Positions 17,676-28,529 of a DNA stretch of 64,000 bases are shown piece by piece (position 1 is the stretch's first letter; each line of letters opens with the position of its first letter). The DNA comes from Streptomyces albiflavescens (GTDB lineage: Bacteria > Actinomycetota > Actinomycetes > Streptomycetales > Streptomycetaceae), in the NCBI RefSeq assembly GCF_014645835.1, contig NZ_BMMM01000022.1, positions 1-64,000 of the forward strand, in the 5' to 3' direction. The notes under the pieces were generated by a model. It saw only the letters and a program-made list of their open reading frames with translations, was not told where the DNA came from and did no database searches. A program made the translations under genes and the position numbers.

Positions 17676-18716
17676 CTACGCCGACTCGCGCACCACGAGT
17701 TCCGGATCGAAGATCACCGAGGTGGGCTCGGTACGCGCGCCGCGGAGGTGCTCATCGAGGAGTCGGGCCATCACCGAGGCCATCTCCTCGACCGGCTGTC
17801 GCACGGTGGTCAGCGGCGGCCGGCAGGCCCTCGCGGCGCTGGAGTCGTCGAAGCCGATCACCGCGACGTCGTCCGGCACCCGTCTGCCGCGCTCCCGCAG
17901 CACCTGGCACGCCCCCTGGGCCATCAGGTCGTTGGCCGCGAACACCCCGTCCACCTCAGGGTGTTCGGCCAACAACCCGGACATCGCGGCCATGCCGCTG
18001 TCGAACGTGAAGCCGCCCTCGGCGACCGGTACGTAGGGATGTCCCCTGCGCGCCATCGTGTCGCGAAACCCGGCGAGCCGGTCCTGGCTGGCCGAGACGC
18101 CCAGTGGCCCCGTGACGGTGGCGATGCGCCTGCACCCCCGGTCCAGCAGATGCTCGGCGGCCATGCGGGCGCCGTCCCGGTGAGCCAGGTCGACATAGCT
18201 GAGCGGCACCGGCCGCGACGGCCGGGCGAAGAGCACCGCGGGCAGACCGGCGTCGGCGAGCAGCGCCGGCAGCGGATCATCGGCGTGGGTGGAGACGACG
18301 AGCGCGCCGTCCGCGCTGCCCTGCCGCAGATCGTTCAGCGCCTGCTGCCGCGTCTGCGCGGAATCGGCGAACATCAGCAGCGGATGCATCGACCGGGGAC
18401 GCAAGTAGTCCACCACCCCGGTGACGACCCGGCCGAAGAACGGGTCCGCGAACACCTTCGTCGTGAAGGCGTTCCGCTCCTCGCCGGACACGTCGCCCGC
18501 GCCGGAGACGATCAGCGCGACCGTCTCGGTCCGCCGTGTCACCAGGGACCTGGCGGCACGGTTGGGAGCGTATCCGGTGCGTTCGACGGCTTGGCGCACC
18601 GCTTCTCGAATGGCGGGATCGACGGTGGGAATGCCGTTGATGACCCGGGACACGGTGGCACGCGACACGCCGGCCTCCCGTGCGACGTCCTCCAGCGTAG
18701 GGGCCCGTCCGTTCAT
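17676..18716 (-). CDS. LacI-family sugar-responsive transcriptional regulator
   Basis: A 346-residue repressor with a canonical N-terminal LacI helix-turn-helix and hinge (LEDVAREAGVSRATVSRVIN), then a periplasmic-binding-protein-like sugar domain (about 60-340). Its own promoter region carries an AGAGCGCTCT palindrome at 18752, the type of site bound by Streptomyces CebR/BxlR-like LacI proteins, so it is probably autoregulated. A similar site precedes the divergent secreted beta-helix gene at 19090 and another precedes the GH64 glucanase at 38491. A role in glucan-oligosaccharide sensing is inferred from this; the inducer is unknown. Confidence 0.88.
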   Translation of the reverse strand: MNGRAPTLEDVAREAGVSRATVSRVINGIPTVDPAIREAVRQAVERTGYAPNRAARSLVTRRTETVALIVSGAGDVSGEERNAFTTKVFADPFFGRVVTGVVDYLRPRSMHPLLMFADSAQTRQQALNDLRQGSADGALVVSTHADDPLPALLADAGLPAVLFARPSRPVPLSYVDLAHRDGARMAAEHLLDRGCRRIATVTGPLGVSASQDRLAGFRDTMARRGHPYVPVAEGGFTFDSGMAAMSGLLAEHPEVDGVFAANDLMAQGACQVLRERGRRVPDDVAVIGFDDSSAARACRPPLTTVRQPVEEMASVMARLLDEHLRGARTEPTSVIFDPELVVRESA

Positions 18717-19089
18717 GCCCGCAGCCTATCCGCGCGGCACTCCGACGTCATAGAGCGCTCTCCCATAGTGCGGCACCACACCGCACGAGGTCGCATGGAA
18801 GACCACCGCGCCACCGCTCGGGGCGAGTTGAGGGACCCCGCCCACGAGTCGCTCGCCGTGTTGTGAGCATCTCTTGAACACAATCACCCATGGCCCGGCG
18901 GGCCCTGGCATGCCCATTTATCCTTGAACTACCGCAAAATGTATGCCAGTTGATCCTCAACCGGCACCAATATGCGGCACTCCTGCGACAACTCTTGACG
19001 CTGTGTTCACGCGGATGAAGCATGCATCGGCAAGAGAGCGCTCCCCACACCTCCCACCGTTCACTTCCTGAACCAGGAGAGTCGCCCCC
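18717..19089. promoter_or_regulatory. LacI / beta-helix divergent control region
   Basis: This 373-bp gap between the LacI gene and the secreted beta-helix gene has no recognisable gene. It is AT-richer at 18880-19020. Visible elements are a LacI-type palindrome AGAGCGCTCT at 18752-18761 (36 bp upstream of the LacI start), a second, AGAGCGCTCC at 19035-19044 (45 bp upstream of the beta-helix ATG), a TTGATCCTCAA dyad at 18950-18960, and a CAGGAG ribosome site before 19090. Confidence 0.55.
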
Positions 19090-20889
<1,800 letters not shown>

Positions 20890-20901
20890 CCACCCCGCGC
20901 G

Positions 20902-20930
20902 GAGCCTGGCGTCAGCAGGACGTCAGGCTC
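20902..20930. terminator. hairpin terminator between convergent genes
   Basis: GAGCCTG and CAGGCTC form a 7-bp stem, extended by CGT/ACG inside. It lies 12 bp after the beta-helix stop and overlaps the last codons of the convergent SGNH hydrolase gene. Confidence 0.5.
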
Positions 20931-22171
20931 CCGAGGTCCACCGCGTCGGCCATCGCCTGCATCCCCTTGTCGTTCGGGTGCAGGTGATCGCCGCCGTCGA
21001 AGAACGGCAGGATGAGCTGCGGGTCGTAGGGACTGCGCGTGATCTTGTCGAAGTCCGTCACGGCGTCGAGCGCACCGCTGTTCCTGATCCACTCGTTGAC
21101 GCCCTGACGCACGGCCTCGGCGGCGGCGTCGTACTCGGACCAGCCCTTGAACGGCATGACAGTCGCGCCGACCACGCACTTGCCCGCCGCATGGGCCCGG
21201 TCGATGATCTCCTGGTAGCCGGCGATCATGTCGGCCACCGTGACGCCGCTGTGGGCCTTGATGTCGTTGATGCCTTCGAAGAGAAAGACCGTGCGGACCC
21301 CGGGCTGGGAGAGGACATCACGCTGCAGTCTGTTCAGCGCGGCCTGCCCGGCGCCGTCCGCGAGCACCTTGTTGCCGGAGATGCCCTCGTTCGCCACTCC
21401 CTTCACGGTGATGCCGGACGTGGTCTGGAGCCGCCGGGAGAGATAGTCGGGCCAGCGGCGGTTCTCGTCCGTGGTCGAGGCCCATCCGTCGGTGATGGAG
21501 TCGCCGAGGGTCACGACCGAGCCGATCGCCGCGGACGTCTCCACATCGACGGCGTCCAGCCAGTACCAGGAGCCCATCGGATCGGTCCAGTTGGCCGCGC
21601 CCTCCTCGGCGGCGTGGTTGCCGGACGTCGCGTAGTTGGTCTGCATCGCCATGCCGTGACCGGTCGTCGGTCCCTGGGCTCCGGTCACGTACAGGCTGAT
21701 GACCAGGTTGGCCTGGGCGGCCAGCTTTCCGGGCAGCGGATCGCTGAGTACGGTTTCGCCGGCCGGGACGGTGACGGACGCGGCCCCACCGAACGACAGC
21801 TGCCGGTTGGAGCCGTGGACCAGCTCCGCCCCCTGCTTCTGCAGCCCGGCGTACGCGCTCGCGAAGGTCACCGGGTGGTCACCGAAGGCGTTGGACAGCC
21901 GGATGCGCATGTTCGTGCCGCCGACGCTGGTGCGCACGATCAGCCGATAGCTGCGGTCTGCAGGTCCGGCGCCCTGTCGGTCGGCACTGGCGCCCCAAGT
22001 GACCACGGAGTGCTTGCCCTTCGCGTCGGCCGGGGCCGTCGCCGCGCCCGTCGGGGCCTGCGACTGCGACTGCGCCTGCGCCGCGGAGGAAACGGTCAGC
22101 GGTCCGCAGACCGCCATGACCAGCGCGGAAACGACACCCATCGATTGGCGCCGGAATCGTGTGGCGTTCAT
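20912..22171 (-). CDS. secreted SGNH/GDSL-family hydrolase (probable carbohydrate esterase)
   Basis: A 419-residue secreted esterase. A Sec signal (about 1-33, ending near SSAAQAQ) is followed by a beta-sandwich-like region (about 55-200) and the SGNH domain. Its block I is VTLGDSITDGW with the catalytic Ser, block III is GINDI, and block V is DHLHPND with the catalytic Asp-x-x-His. Such proteins remove acetyl groups from plant polysaccharides, which fits the glycosidases in the same transcription unit. Its ATG overlaps the stop of the GH95 gene (ATGA), so it is probably translationally coupled and last in the operon. Confidence 0.88.
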   Translation of the reverse strand: MNATRFRRQSMGVVSALVMAVCGPLTVSSAAQAQSQSQAPTGAATAPADAKGKHSVVTWGASADRQGAGPADRSYRLIVRTSVGGTNMRIRLSNAFGDHPVTFASAYAGLQKQGAELVHGSNRQLSFGGAASVTVPAGETVLSDPLPGKLAAQANLVISLYVTGAQGPTTGHGMAMQTNYATSGNHAAEEGAANWTDPMGSWYWLDAVDVETSAAIGSVVTLGDSITDGWASTTDENRRWPDYLSRRLQTTSGITVKGVANEGISGNKVLADGAGQAALNRLQRDVLSQPGVRTVFLFEGINDIKAHSGVTVADMIAGYQEIIDRAHAAGKCVVGATVMPFKGWSEYDAAAEAVRQGVNEWIRNSGALDAVTDFDKITRSPYDPQLILPFFDGGDHLHPNDKGMQAMADAVDLGSLTSC

Positions 22172-24600
22172 GCGAGGCCCCGCAGAGTGACGGACTCACC
22201 GGGCTTGAGGCTGATCTTCCGCGAGGCGCCGTTGGCAACGACGGTCGTGCTGCTGCCGCCGACGCTCGTCAGCGTCGCCCGGGTGACCTTGCCGTTCTTC
22301 CAGCTGAGGTCGGCGACGAAGCCGCCGCGGACGCCCACGCCCGACACCGAGCCGGATGCCGCCCAGGCCGCGGGCACGGCCGGCAGCAACTCGATGTGCC
22401 CGGGCCGTGAGTAGACCAGCATCTCGACGATCGCGGCCGGGGTGCCGAAGTTCGCGTCGATCTGGAAGATGCCGCGGCCCGACTCCACCTCGTAGATGTC
22501 GAAGAGGTTCATCGCGCTGCCGTTGCTGCCGTTGACCGACGGCCTCAGGTTGTTGACGACCAGCTGGTAGGCCTTTTCCGCGTTCTTCAGCCGCGCCCAG
22601 CACAGGCTGCGCCAGGCGTTGGCCCAGCCGAAACTGTTCATCCCGCGCGCGGTGAGGAGGGCGGTCGCGCCGTCGAGGATGTCCTTCGGTGTGGAGTCGT
22701 CCGGACGGATCCGGTCGCCGGGGAAGAGCCCGATGAGCGGGGAGAGATGCCGGTGGGTCGTCTCGCCGAGGTTGTCGGGCGACATCCACTCCTCCAGCCA
22801 GCCGGTCTTGGGGCTGACCACGGGCAGGTACAACCGCCGGCGCAGACCGTCGACGGTCTTGCCGTAGGCGGTGTCCTTGGCGAGCACCGCGGTCGCGGTG
22901 CGGTAGTTGCCGAAGAGGTTCCACACCAGTTCCTGGGCGTACGTGATGCCCTTGGCGTCGAGCGGTCCCTGTTCGGGCGACCAGTCGCTGTCGGCGATCA
23001 GGACTTCGCGCGAGGCCCCGGACGCGTCGGTGACGGTCGTGGTGATGAGGCGGGCCTCCCAGAACTCGACGGCGCCCTTGAGGAGGGGGTAGATCTTCTT
23101 GAGGTAGGCGCCGTCCTGTGTGTACTCGTAGTGCTCGAACAGGCTTTGGCAGAGCCAGGCGTTGCCGGCCGGGTGCCACCACCAGCCGCCCCCGCCGTAG
23201 GGGTTGGTGGAGATGGCCACCGTCCAGCCGGCGATCTTGTCGCTGGAGTTGCGGTATCGGTTGGTGGAGTCGTTGAACAGCCGCTGAGTGACGTCGGTCC
23301 AGGAGGGCAGCTGCGCGAGGCAGTAGTCCGTGAAGGCGTCGAAGCAGTCGGACAGGCCCGCCCGGTCGGCCATCCAGTAGTTCATCTGGATGTTGATGTC
23401 GGTGTGGTAGTCGGCCATCCAGTCCGGGTCGTTGCCGTCCAGCCACGGGCCCTGGAGGCCCATCGGCAGGCTCCCCCGCGATCCGGAGATCATGAGATAG
23501 CGGCCGAACTGCAGGTAGGCGGCCTCGAGTTCCGGGTCGGGAACGTCGTCCCGATGGCGCGCCTGCACCCGCTCCCAGGTGTCCAGTTCGCGCTGTGCGA
23601 CGGACGACGTACCGAGGTTGATGTCCAGCTGCCCGAACACGGCGCGGAAGTCCGCGACATGCGTGTGCAGCAGGGTGCTCGCCGAGTGCCCGGCCGCGGT
23701 CAGGACCTTGGTCCTGGCGAGGCGCTCCGGGACCACGGACGGGTCGCGGAACTTCGCGGCCGCGTCGGGCGCGTAGTTGGTGCCTCCGCTGACGACGACG
23801 GTGAGGTCCTTGCAACCGCTGAACGCGATCGACGTACCGTCGACGCGCACCCTGCCGGTGCTGCTGTACGCGGTGACGGCCGCACCGTACTTCAGGCCAT
23901 TGGCGAAGGTGGCGCCGAACGACGCGTAGCGGCCCGCGCTGTTGGCGGTGGTGGACTCGCCATGGGTGCCGGCGAGAGAGACGGTCCCGGTGTAGGAGCC
24001 GCCGCCCTGCTGGGAGAAGTACACGACGATGGCGTCGTCGGGCCGGCTGGCGAAGATCTGTCGCCGGTAGGTGACGCCCGCGATGTCGTACGAGGTGCTG
24101 ACCAGGCCCTGGGCCAGGTCGAGGGTGCGCCGGTAGTTGTTGACGTTGCCCAGGTCGTGGTCGGGAATGGCCACGGTGAGCTTGGCGAGCAGCGTCAGGG
24201 AGCCGAAGTCGTCGCGGCCGTAGGGGAATTGGCCGTCGCTCTGCAGCTTGTCGTTGGGACCGCCGGTCCACAGGGTGGCGTCGGTGATCACCAGGAGTTC
24301 GCTGGAGGGGTCGTTGCTCGCGAGGGCCCCGAGGCGCCCGTTTCCGACCGGCAGCCCCTGCTCGATCATGGAGTGGGAGGAGCCGGGTGCCTGCCACCAC
24401 AGCTGGTTCTTCGCGGCGTCGGCCGGGGACAGCATGGGCGAGTCGGTGGGGCGCAGGGGGGCCGCCGAGGCGGTGAAGGCGGGCAGACCGCCGAGTGCGG
24501 TGGCCGCGCCGGCAGCGGCGGCAAGAGCGAGGAAGCCTCTGCGGCTGGGTGTGTTGTCGCGTGGTTCGGTGTGCTGGATGTCCACGGTGGTGCACTCCAT
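22168..24600 (-). CDS. Tat-secreted GH95 glycoside hydrolase (alpha-L-fucosidase or alpha-L-galactosidase)
   Basis: An 810-residue enzyme. The N-terminus carries a twin-arginine signal (PSRRGFLALAAAAGAATALG). The GH95 N-terminal domain is recognised from MIEQGLPVGNGRLGALA and TDATLWTGGPNDK, followed by the alpha/alpha-barrel with MADYHTDINIQMNYWMADRA (the conserved catalytic-site region) and WGNAW-like and SGRGIFQIDANFGTPAAI segments late in the protein. GH95 enzymes invert and remove alpha-1,2-linked L-fucose or L-galactose from glycan ends. It is separated from the upstream GH27 gene by a strong hairpin and overlaps the SGNH gene by 4 bp. Confidence 0.9.
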   Translation of the reverse strand: MECTTVDIQHTEPRDNTPSRRGFLALAAAAGAATALGGLPAFTASAAPLRPTDSPMLSPADAAKNQLWWQAPGSSHSMIEQGLPVGNGRLGALASNDPSSELLVITDATLWTGGPNDKLQSDGQFPYGRDDFGSLTLLAKLTVAIPDHDLGNVNNYRRTLDLAQGLVSTSYDIAGVTYRRQIFASRPDDAIVVYFSQQGGGSYTGTVSLAGTHGESTTANSAGRYASFGATFANGLKYGAAVTAYSSTGRVRVDGTSIAFSGCKDLTVVVSGGTNYAPDAAAKFRDPSVVPERLARTKVLTAAGHSASTLLHTHVADFRAVFGQLDINLGTSSVAQRELDTWERVQARHRDDVPDPELEAAYLQFGRYLMISGSRGSLPMGLQGPWLDGNDPDWMADYHTDINIQMNYWMADRAGLSDCFDAFTDYCLAQLPSWTDVTQRLFNDSTNRYRNSSDKIAGWTVAISTNPYGGGGWWWHPAGNAWLCQSLFEHYEYTQDGAYLKKIYPLLKGAVEFWEARLITTTVTDASGASREVLIADSDWSPEQGPLDAKGITYAQELVWNLFGNYRTATAVLAKDTAYGKTVDGLRRRLYLPVVSPKTGWLEEWMSPDNLGETTHRHLSPLIGLFPGDRIRPDDSTPKDILDGATALLTARGMNSFGWANAWRSLCWARLKNAEKAYQLVVNNLRPSVNGSNGSAMNLFDIYEVESGRGIFQIDANFGTPAAIVEMLVYSRPGHIELLPAVPAAWAASGSVSGVGVRGGFVADLSWKNGKVTRATLTSVGGSSTTVVANGASRKISLKPGESVTLRGLA

Positions 24601-24610
24601 ATCCGGGAAC

Positions 24611-24640
24611 GGCTCGTGCGGGGACGGCTCGTGCGGGGAC
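24611..24640. repeat. tandem duplication of a 15-bp unit upstream of the GH95 gene
   Basis: GGCTCGTGCGGGGAC occurs twice head to tail, 11 bp upstream of the GH95 start codon. It occupies the space where the ribosome site and leader of the GH95 message lie. A recent slippage duplication is the simplest explanation. Confidence 0.7.
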
Positions 24641-24672
24641 GACGGCGGCGAACCGTCGGCGCGTGGCCGGTC

Positions 24673-24709
24673 CCCGCGGGGCCCGGGTCATGTCACCGGG
24701 CCCCGCGGG
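24673..24709. terminator. 14-bp hairpin between the GH27 and GH95 genes
   Basis: CCCGCGGGGCCCGG pairs perfectly with CCGGGCCCCGCGGG across a 9-nt loop, downstream of the GH27 stop and upstream of the GH95 start on the same strand. It could end most transcripts after GH27 or protect the 3' end of the upstream message, setting a lower level for GH95 and the esterase. Confidence 0.65.
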
Positions 24710-24752
24710 AGCAGGTCGGACGGACTGAACGAGGTCGGACGGACCGCGGAAC

Positions 24753-26591
24753 TCAGACGGACTGCGGAACGACGATCCTGTCGATGTCGGGTGCGTATCC
24801 GTTGCCGCTGTCGAAGGTGATGGTGTTGGTGCCCGCCTTCAGTGCCAGCTGGACGCTGACGGTCTCGGCCGTGCTCCAGTCGCCCGTGGAGGGGAACTTC
24901 TCGCTGGTGCCGTTGCCGCTGTTGGAGAAGACGGTCACCGATCGGGGGTCGCCGCTGACGTAGGCGACCTTGACGGTGTAGATCCCGTCCTTCTTCACCG
25001 TGATGTCGTTGAACCGCAGCTTGCCGCCCAGGTAGAGGTTGCCGACCTTCTTGCCGCCGGAGCAGTCGTCGCATCCGGCGATGGAGGCGTTGCCCGACAG
25101 GGTGTTGGCCGGGTCCTCGGCCTCGTAGCTCGTGGTCGTCGGCGTACTGCCGTCGGACTTGATCGTGAACAGCCGCGAGCCGTGGGCCGGCAGCGCCTCG
25201 GTGATCTTGTTCTTGTAGGTACCGAGGTTCGCCTTGTTCCACAGGTCGCGCACGGAGGCGTTGCCGGTGAAACCGAAGGACGCCCAGTGAGCGGTCACGG
25301 AGGCGGGTGAGTCGCCGAGGTTGAACAGGGCGACGGTGTAGCTGCCGTCGGCGTTCTTGGTGCCCCAGACCTGCTGGTCGCCGACCGGGGTGACCGGGCG
25401 GGCGACGGGCGAGTCGTTCTGGTCGACGGCGATGACCTCCTTGTTGGTGAGCAGGGAGACGCCGTAGCTGTCGAGCCTGGTCAGGTCGTCACCGGTGAAC
25501 AGCGGTGACTTGTTGATGGCCCACAAGGTCATGTAGCTCTGCCGCTCGGCCTTGGTCAGGCCGTCCATCTCGCCGTTGCCGACGTCGATGGCGTCGAGGT
25601 CGTTCCAGCCCCCCGGGCCTGCCTTGTTGCTCCACGCAGGGGCGTCGTCCCAACGGTCGTCGACCGAGTTCTCCCAGGTGACAAGGGTGTTGCAGTAGCA
25701 CTCGACATCGGTGTCGATGCGCCAGCCGTTGGAGTACTTCTTCCAGTCGGCGGCGTGGCCGATGTCGAGCGACCAGGAGAGTTCGAGGTGGATCGGGCGC
25801 CCGGCCGAGGCGATGGCCTTCTGCCAGGCGGCGACGTCGGGGACGTTGTTGTAGTTGTCGCCGGACTTGAACGAGCCAGGGCCCACACCGTCCAGCTTGA
25901 GGAAGTCGTAGCCCCAGCCGGCGAACTGCTGTGCCTGCGAGTCGATGTACTTCTGCGCACAGGGGTTGTCGAAGTTCAGCTTGTAGGCGTTGTCCCAGCC
26001 GTTGGTGGTGCGCAGGTCCGAGTAGACGACGTCGGCGGTGGTGCACCCCGCGGCGTTCCAGATGGGCACCTTGCCGTCGCCGTACGCGCCCTTCTCCAGG
26101 CCGACGGGCAGATAGATGCCGGCCTTGAGGCCCTTGGAGTGGATGTGGTCGGCGACCGACTTCATGCCGTGGGGGAAGCGGACCGGGTCCGGCGTCTGCC
26201 GGCCGTACTGGTCGAATCCGGTCTTCCAGTTCTTGTCCATCCACCAGCCGGCGTCGATGTTGACGTGGTCGTAGCCGTATTTCTTCAGCTTGGCGGCGAG
26301 GGCGTCCGTCTGCTTCAGGACGTTCGCCTCGGTGAGGTAGCTGTAGTCGCCGTCCGGGTTGAGGCCGGGATACTTCGACGACTGCATGCTCCAACTCGAC
26401 CAGCCCATGTACGGCTTGGCGGCGATCGGAGTGGTATCGGGGGGAGGGGCCGGGGCGTTGGTGTCGGCCTGGGCGGCCGGCACGGCCGTCGCGACACCCG
26501 CGGTGAGGGCGAGGACGAGCACGGCTCTTATGGAACGACGGCCGGAGCGCTGGGCGGCTCCGGGCATGGCGAAGTACGAGGATGACCGCAT
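24753..26591 (-). CDS. secreted GH27 glycosidase with C-terminal CBM35-like domain
   Basis: A 612-residue enzyme from an ATG with an AGGAGG site. A Sec signal (about 1-42, ending AAQADTN) precedes a GH27 TIM barrel: PYMGWSSWS (about 60-68), NIDAGWWMD (111-119), the nucleophile Asp234 in FLKLDGVG and the acid/base Asp295 in RIDTDVE. A beta-sandwich follows, then a galactose-binding-like CBM (about 490-612, starting YEAEDPANTL and ending DIDRIVVP). GH27 holds alpha-galactosidases and, in Streptomyces, beta-L-arabinopyranosidases; sequence by eye cannot separate these. It lies between the ABC importer and GH95 genes in one transcription unit. Confidence 0.9.
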   Translation of the reverse strand: MRSSSYFAMPGAAQRSGRRSIRAVLVLALTAGVATAVPAAQADTNAPAPPPDTTPIAAKPYMGWSSWSMQSSKYPGLNPDGDYSYLTEANVLKQTDALAAKLKKYGYDHVNIDAGWWMDKNWKTGFDQYGRQTPDPVRFPHGMKSVADHIHSKGLKAGIYLPVGLEKGAYGDGKVPIWNAAGCTTADVVYSDLRTTNGWDNAYKLNFDNPCAQKYIDSQAQQFAGWGYDFLKLDGVGPGSFKSGDNYNNVPDVAAWQKAIASAGRPIHLELSWSLDIGHAADWKKYSNGWRIDTDVECYCNTLVTWENSVDDRWDDAPAWSNKAGPGGWNDLDAIDVGNGEMDGLTKAERQSYMTLWAINKSPLFTGDDLTRLDSYGVSLLTNKEVIAVDQNDSPVARPVTPVGDQQVWGTKNADGSYTVALFNLGDSPASVTAHWASFGFTGNASVRDLWNKANLGTYKNKITEALPAHGSRLFTIKSDGSTPTTTSYEAEDPANTLSGNASIAGCDDCSGGKKVGNLYLGGKLRFNDITVKKDGIYTVKVAYVSGDPRSVTVFSNSGNGTSEKFPSTGDWSTAETVSVQLALKAGTNTITFDSGNGYAPDIDRIVVPQSV

Positions 26592-26668
26592 GGGTCGGAC
26601 CTCCTGGGACGGTGTCAGCGGGGGCGGTGAAGACGCGGGGGCGGCTCGTGCTCCCGCGTTCCGGCGGC

Positions 26669-27586
26669 TCAGCCCTTGCCCGAGCCGATGGTGAGTCCGC
26701 TGATGAACTGGCGCTGGAGCGCGAAGTACACCAGCAGCGTGGGGATCGCGGTCATCAAGGCACCGGCCGCGATGAGGTTGGGATTGGTGAAGTACGCGCC
26801 CTGGAGGTTGGCCAGGGCGGAGGTGATGGGGCGCTTGTCGCCGCTCTCGATCAGCGCGAGCGGCCAGAAGAAGTCGTTGTAGATCCAGATCGATTCGAGC
26901 GTCGCGAGGGCGGCGAAGGCCGGGCGGCACAGCGGCAGGATGATCTGGAAGAACTGCCGCCAGACGGGGGCTCCGTCGACGAGTGCCGCCTCGGAGATTT
27001 CCTTGGGGATCGTCTTCATGTAGTTGCTGAGGACGAAGGTGCAGAACCCGGACTGGTAGGCGATGTGGATCGCGATGATGCCCCAGGCCGAGTTGTAGAG
27101 GAGGAGCGAGTCGCTCATCCACTGAGGCAGCGGGAGGAGGAGGTAGAGCCGGTACAGGGGGGTGATGAGGACCTGCGCCGGGAGCAGGTTGCCCGCGGTG
27201 AAGAGCATCAGCAGGACGATGTTCCAGCGGAAGTCGAAGCGGGAGACGAAGAAGGCGACGGCGGCCGAGAACAGCAGGGTGCCGAGGACTGAAGGGACGG
27301 TGATGAGAACGGAGTTCCAGAAGAAGTGCGGCATCCCGGACTGGTTCCAGGCGTCCGTGAAGTTGCCGAGGCTCAGGCTGCGCGGCCAGGACAGATAGCC
27401 GTGCTTGGCCGTGTCCGCGTAGGGGCGCAGCGAGGTGTACACCGCCCACAGGAGCGGGACGAGCCAGAGCAGGGCGATGCCGGCGAGCATCAGATGGCGG
27501 CCGGTCTGGCGCCGGGGTGCCGATGGTGTGTTCCGCGTCTGGGACTCACGCACCCGGGAGGCGGGCCGCGTCACCGTAGTGGTCAC
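26669..27586 (-). CDS. sugar ABC transporter permease, second (MalG-type) subunit
   Basis: A 305-residue inner-membrane protein starting at a GTG with an ideal AAGGAGG site and overlapping the stop of the first permease by 4 bp (GTGA). It has six transmembrane helices and the EAA loop EISEAALVDGAPVWRQFFQI that contacts the ATPase. The PKEI-EAALVDGA pattern places it in the CUT1 (oligosaccharide) class, like MalG. It works with the neighbouring lipoprotein and first permease. No ATPase gene is present in the cluster. Confidence 0.9.
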   Translation of the reverse strand: MTTTVTRPASRVRESQTRNTPSAPRRQTGRHLMLAGIALLWLVPLLWAVYTSLRPYADTAKHGYLSWPRSLSLGNFTDAWNQSGMPHFFWNSVLITVPSVLGTLLFSAAVAFFVSRFDFRWNIVLLMLFTAGNLLPAQVLITPLYRLYLLLPLPQWMSDSLLLYNSAWGIIAIHIAYQSGFCTFVLSNYMKTIPKEISEAALVDGAPVWRQFFQIILPLCRPAFAALATLESIWIYNDFFWPLALIESGDKRPITSALANLQGAYFTNPNLIAAGALMTAIPTLLVYFALQRQFISGLTIGSGKG

Positions 27587-28503
27587 TGGTCCTCCTTGCG
27601 GAAGGTCTGGACGAGGAAGGTCCCGATGGCGGCCAGGGAGACCAGGAGCAGGACGACCGCGAGGGCGGAGCCGTAACCGATGTGACTGGACTCGCCGATG
27701 ATGTTGTCGGTGATGAGGAGGGAGAGCAGCTCCATGCCGGGCTTGCTGCCGACGCCGCCACCGAGGACGTACACGATGTCGAAGGCCCGCAGGGACTCCA
27801 TGACCGTGACGACGAGGATGATGATGTTGACCGGTTTCAGGGCCGGGAAGACCACGCGGAGGAAGGTTTGGCGGCCGTTGGCGCCGTCGAGCGCGGCGGC
27901 TTCCTTCAGCGCCGGGTCGAAGCCCTTCAGCCCTGCCAGGTAGAGGATCATGATGTAGCCGGTGTGCCGCCAGCCGGAGGCGACGAGGACCGCCCACAGG
28001 TTGAGGTCGGGGTTGCCGAGCCAGTCGATGTGGTGGCCCGAGCCGGCCGCGTTCAGGATGCCGTTGAGGAGCCCGGTGTCCGGGTTGTAGATGATCTCCC
28101 AGATGAAGCCGACAACGGCCAGGGAGAGGACCATCGGCAGGAAGATCGCGGTCTGGTAGATCCGCGTGAAGCGGATCCTCCGGTCGAGCTGGTAGGCGAG
28201 GAAGATGCCGAACGGCGTGGGCAGCAGGGCCGTGAACAGCAGCCAGATCACGTTGTGCCGCACCGCGGGCCAGAACGGCGGGTAGTTGGTGAAGATCTCC
28301 TTGTAGTTGTCCAGGCCGATCCAGTGGATGTCGGCCAGGTCGATGCCGTCCCAGGTGGTGAAGGACAGCCCCAGGGAGGCCAGTGCGGGCAGCCAGACGA
28401 AGAAGAGCAGGGCGGCGAGCGGGATGCCGATGATGACGGTGAGAAAGATCCGGTCGCCCGCGCCGAGACGGCGAGGACGAGTCCGGGGCGTGGCGGAGGA
28501 CAC
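27583..28503 (-). CDS. sugar ABC transporter permease, first (MalF-type) subunit
   Basis: About 306 residues; the GTG at 28503 (VSSATPRTRPRR) is preferred because longer versions add low-complexity sequence. Six transmembrane helices are visible, and LKEAAALDGANGRQTFLRVV is the EAA loop. The CUT1-type sequence matches MalF-like subunits for oligosaccharide import. It lies 26 bp after the solute-binding lipoprotein gene and overlaps the second permease gene, so the two permeases are probably made in equal amounts. Confidence 0.9.
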   Translation of the reverse strand: MSSATPRTRPRRLGAGDRIFLTVIIGIPLAALLFFVWLPALASLGLSFTTWDGIDLADIHWIGLDNYKEIFTNYPPFWPAVRHNVIWLLFTALLPTPFGIFLAYQLDRRIRFTRIYQTAIFLPMVLSLAVVGFIWEIIYNPDTGLLNGILNAAGSGHHIDWLGNPDLNLWAVLVASGWRHTGYIMILYLAGLKGFDPALKEAAALDGANGRQTFLRVVFPALKPVNIIILVVTVMESLRAFDIVYVLGGGVGSKPGMELLSLLITDNIIGESSHIGYGSALAVVLLLVSLAAIGTFLVQTFRKEDQ

Positions 28504-28529
28504 GGTGGGTGCGACCTTTCCGGTCCTGG

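Noticed and set aside
24753..27449. An apparent 898-residue fusion running from the second permease region into GH27
   Set aside because: The upstream part is antisense-like, Arg/Pro-rich sequence in the wrong frame of the permease. The GH27 gene has its own AGGAGG site, ATG and signal peptide at 26591.
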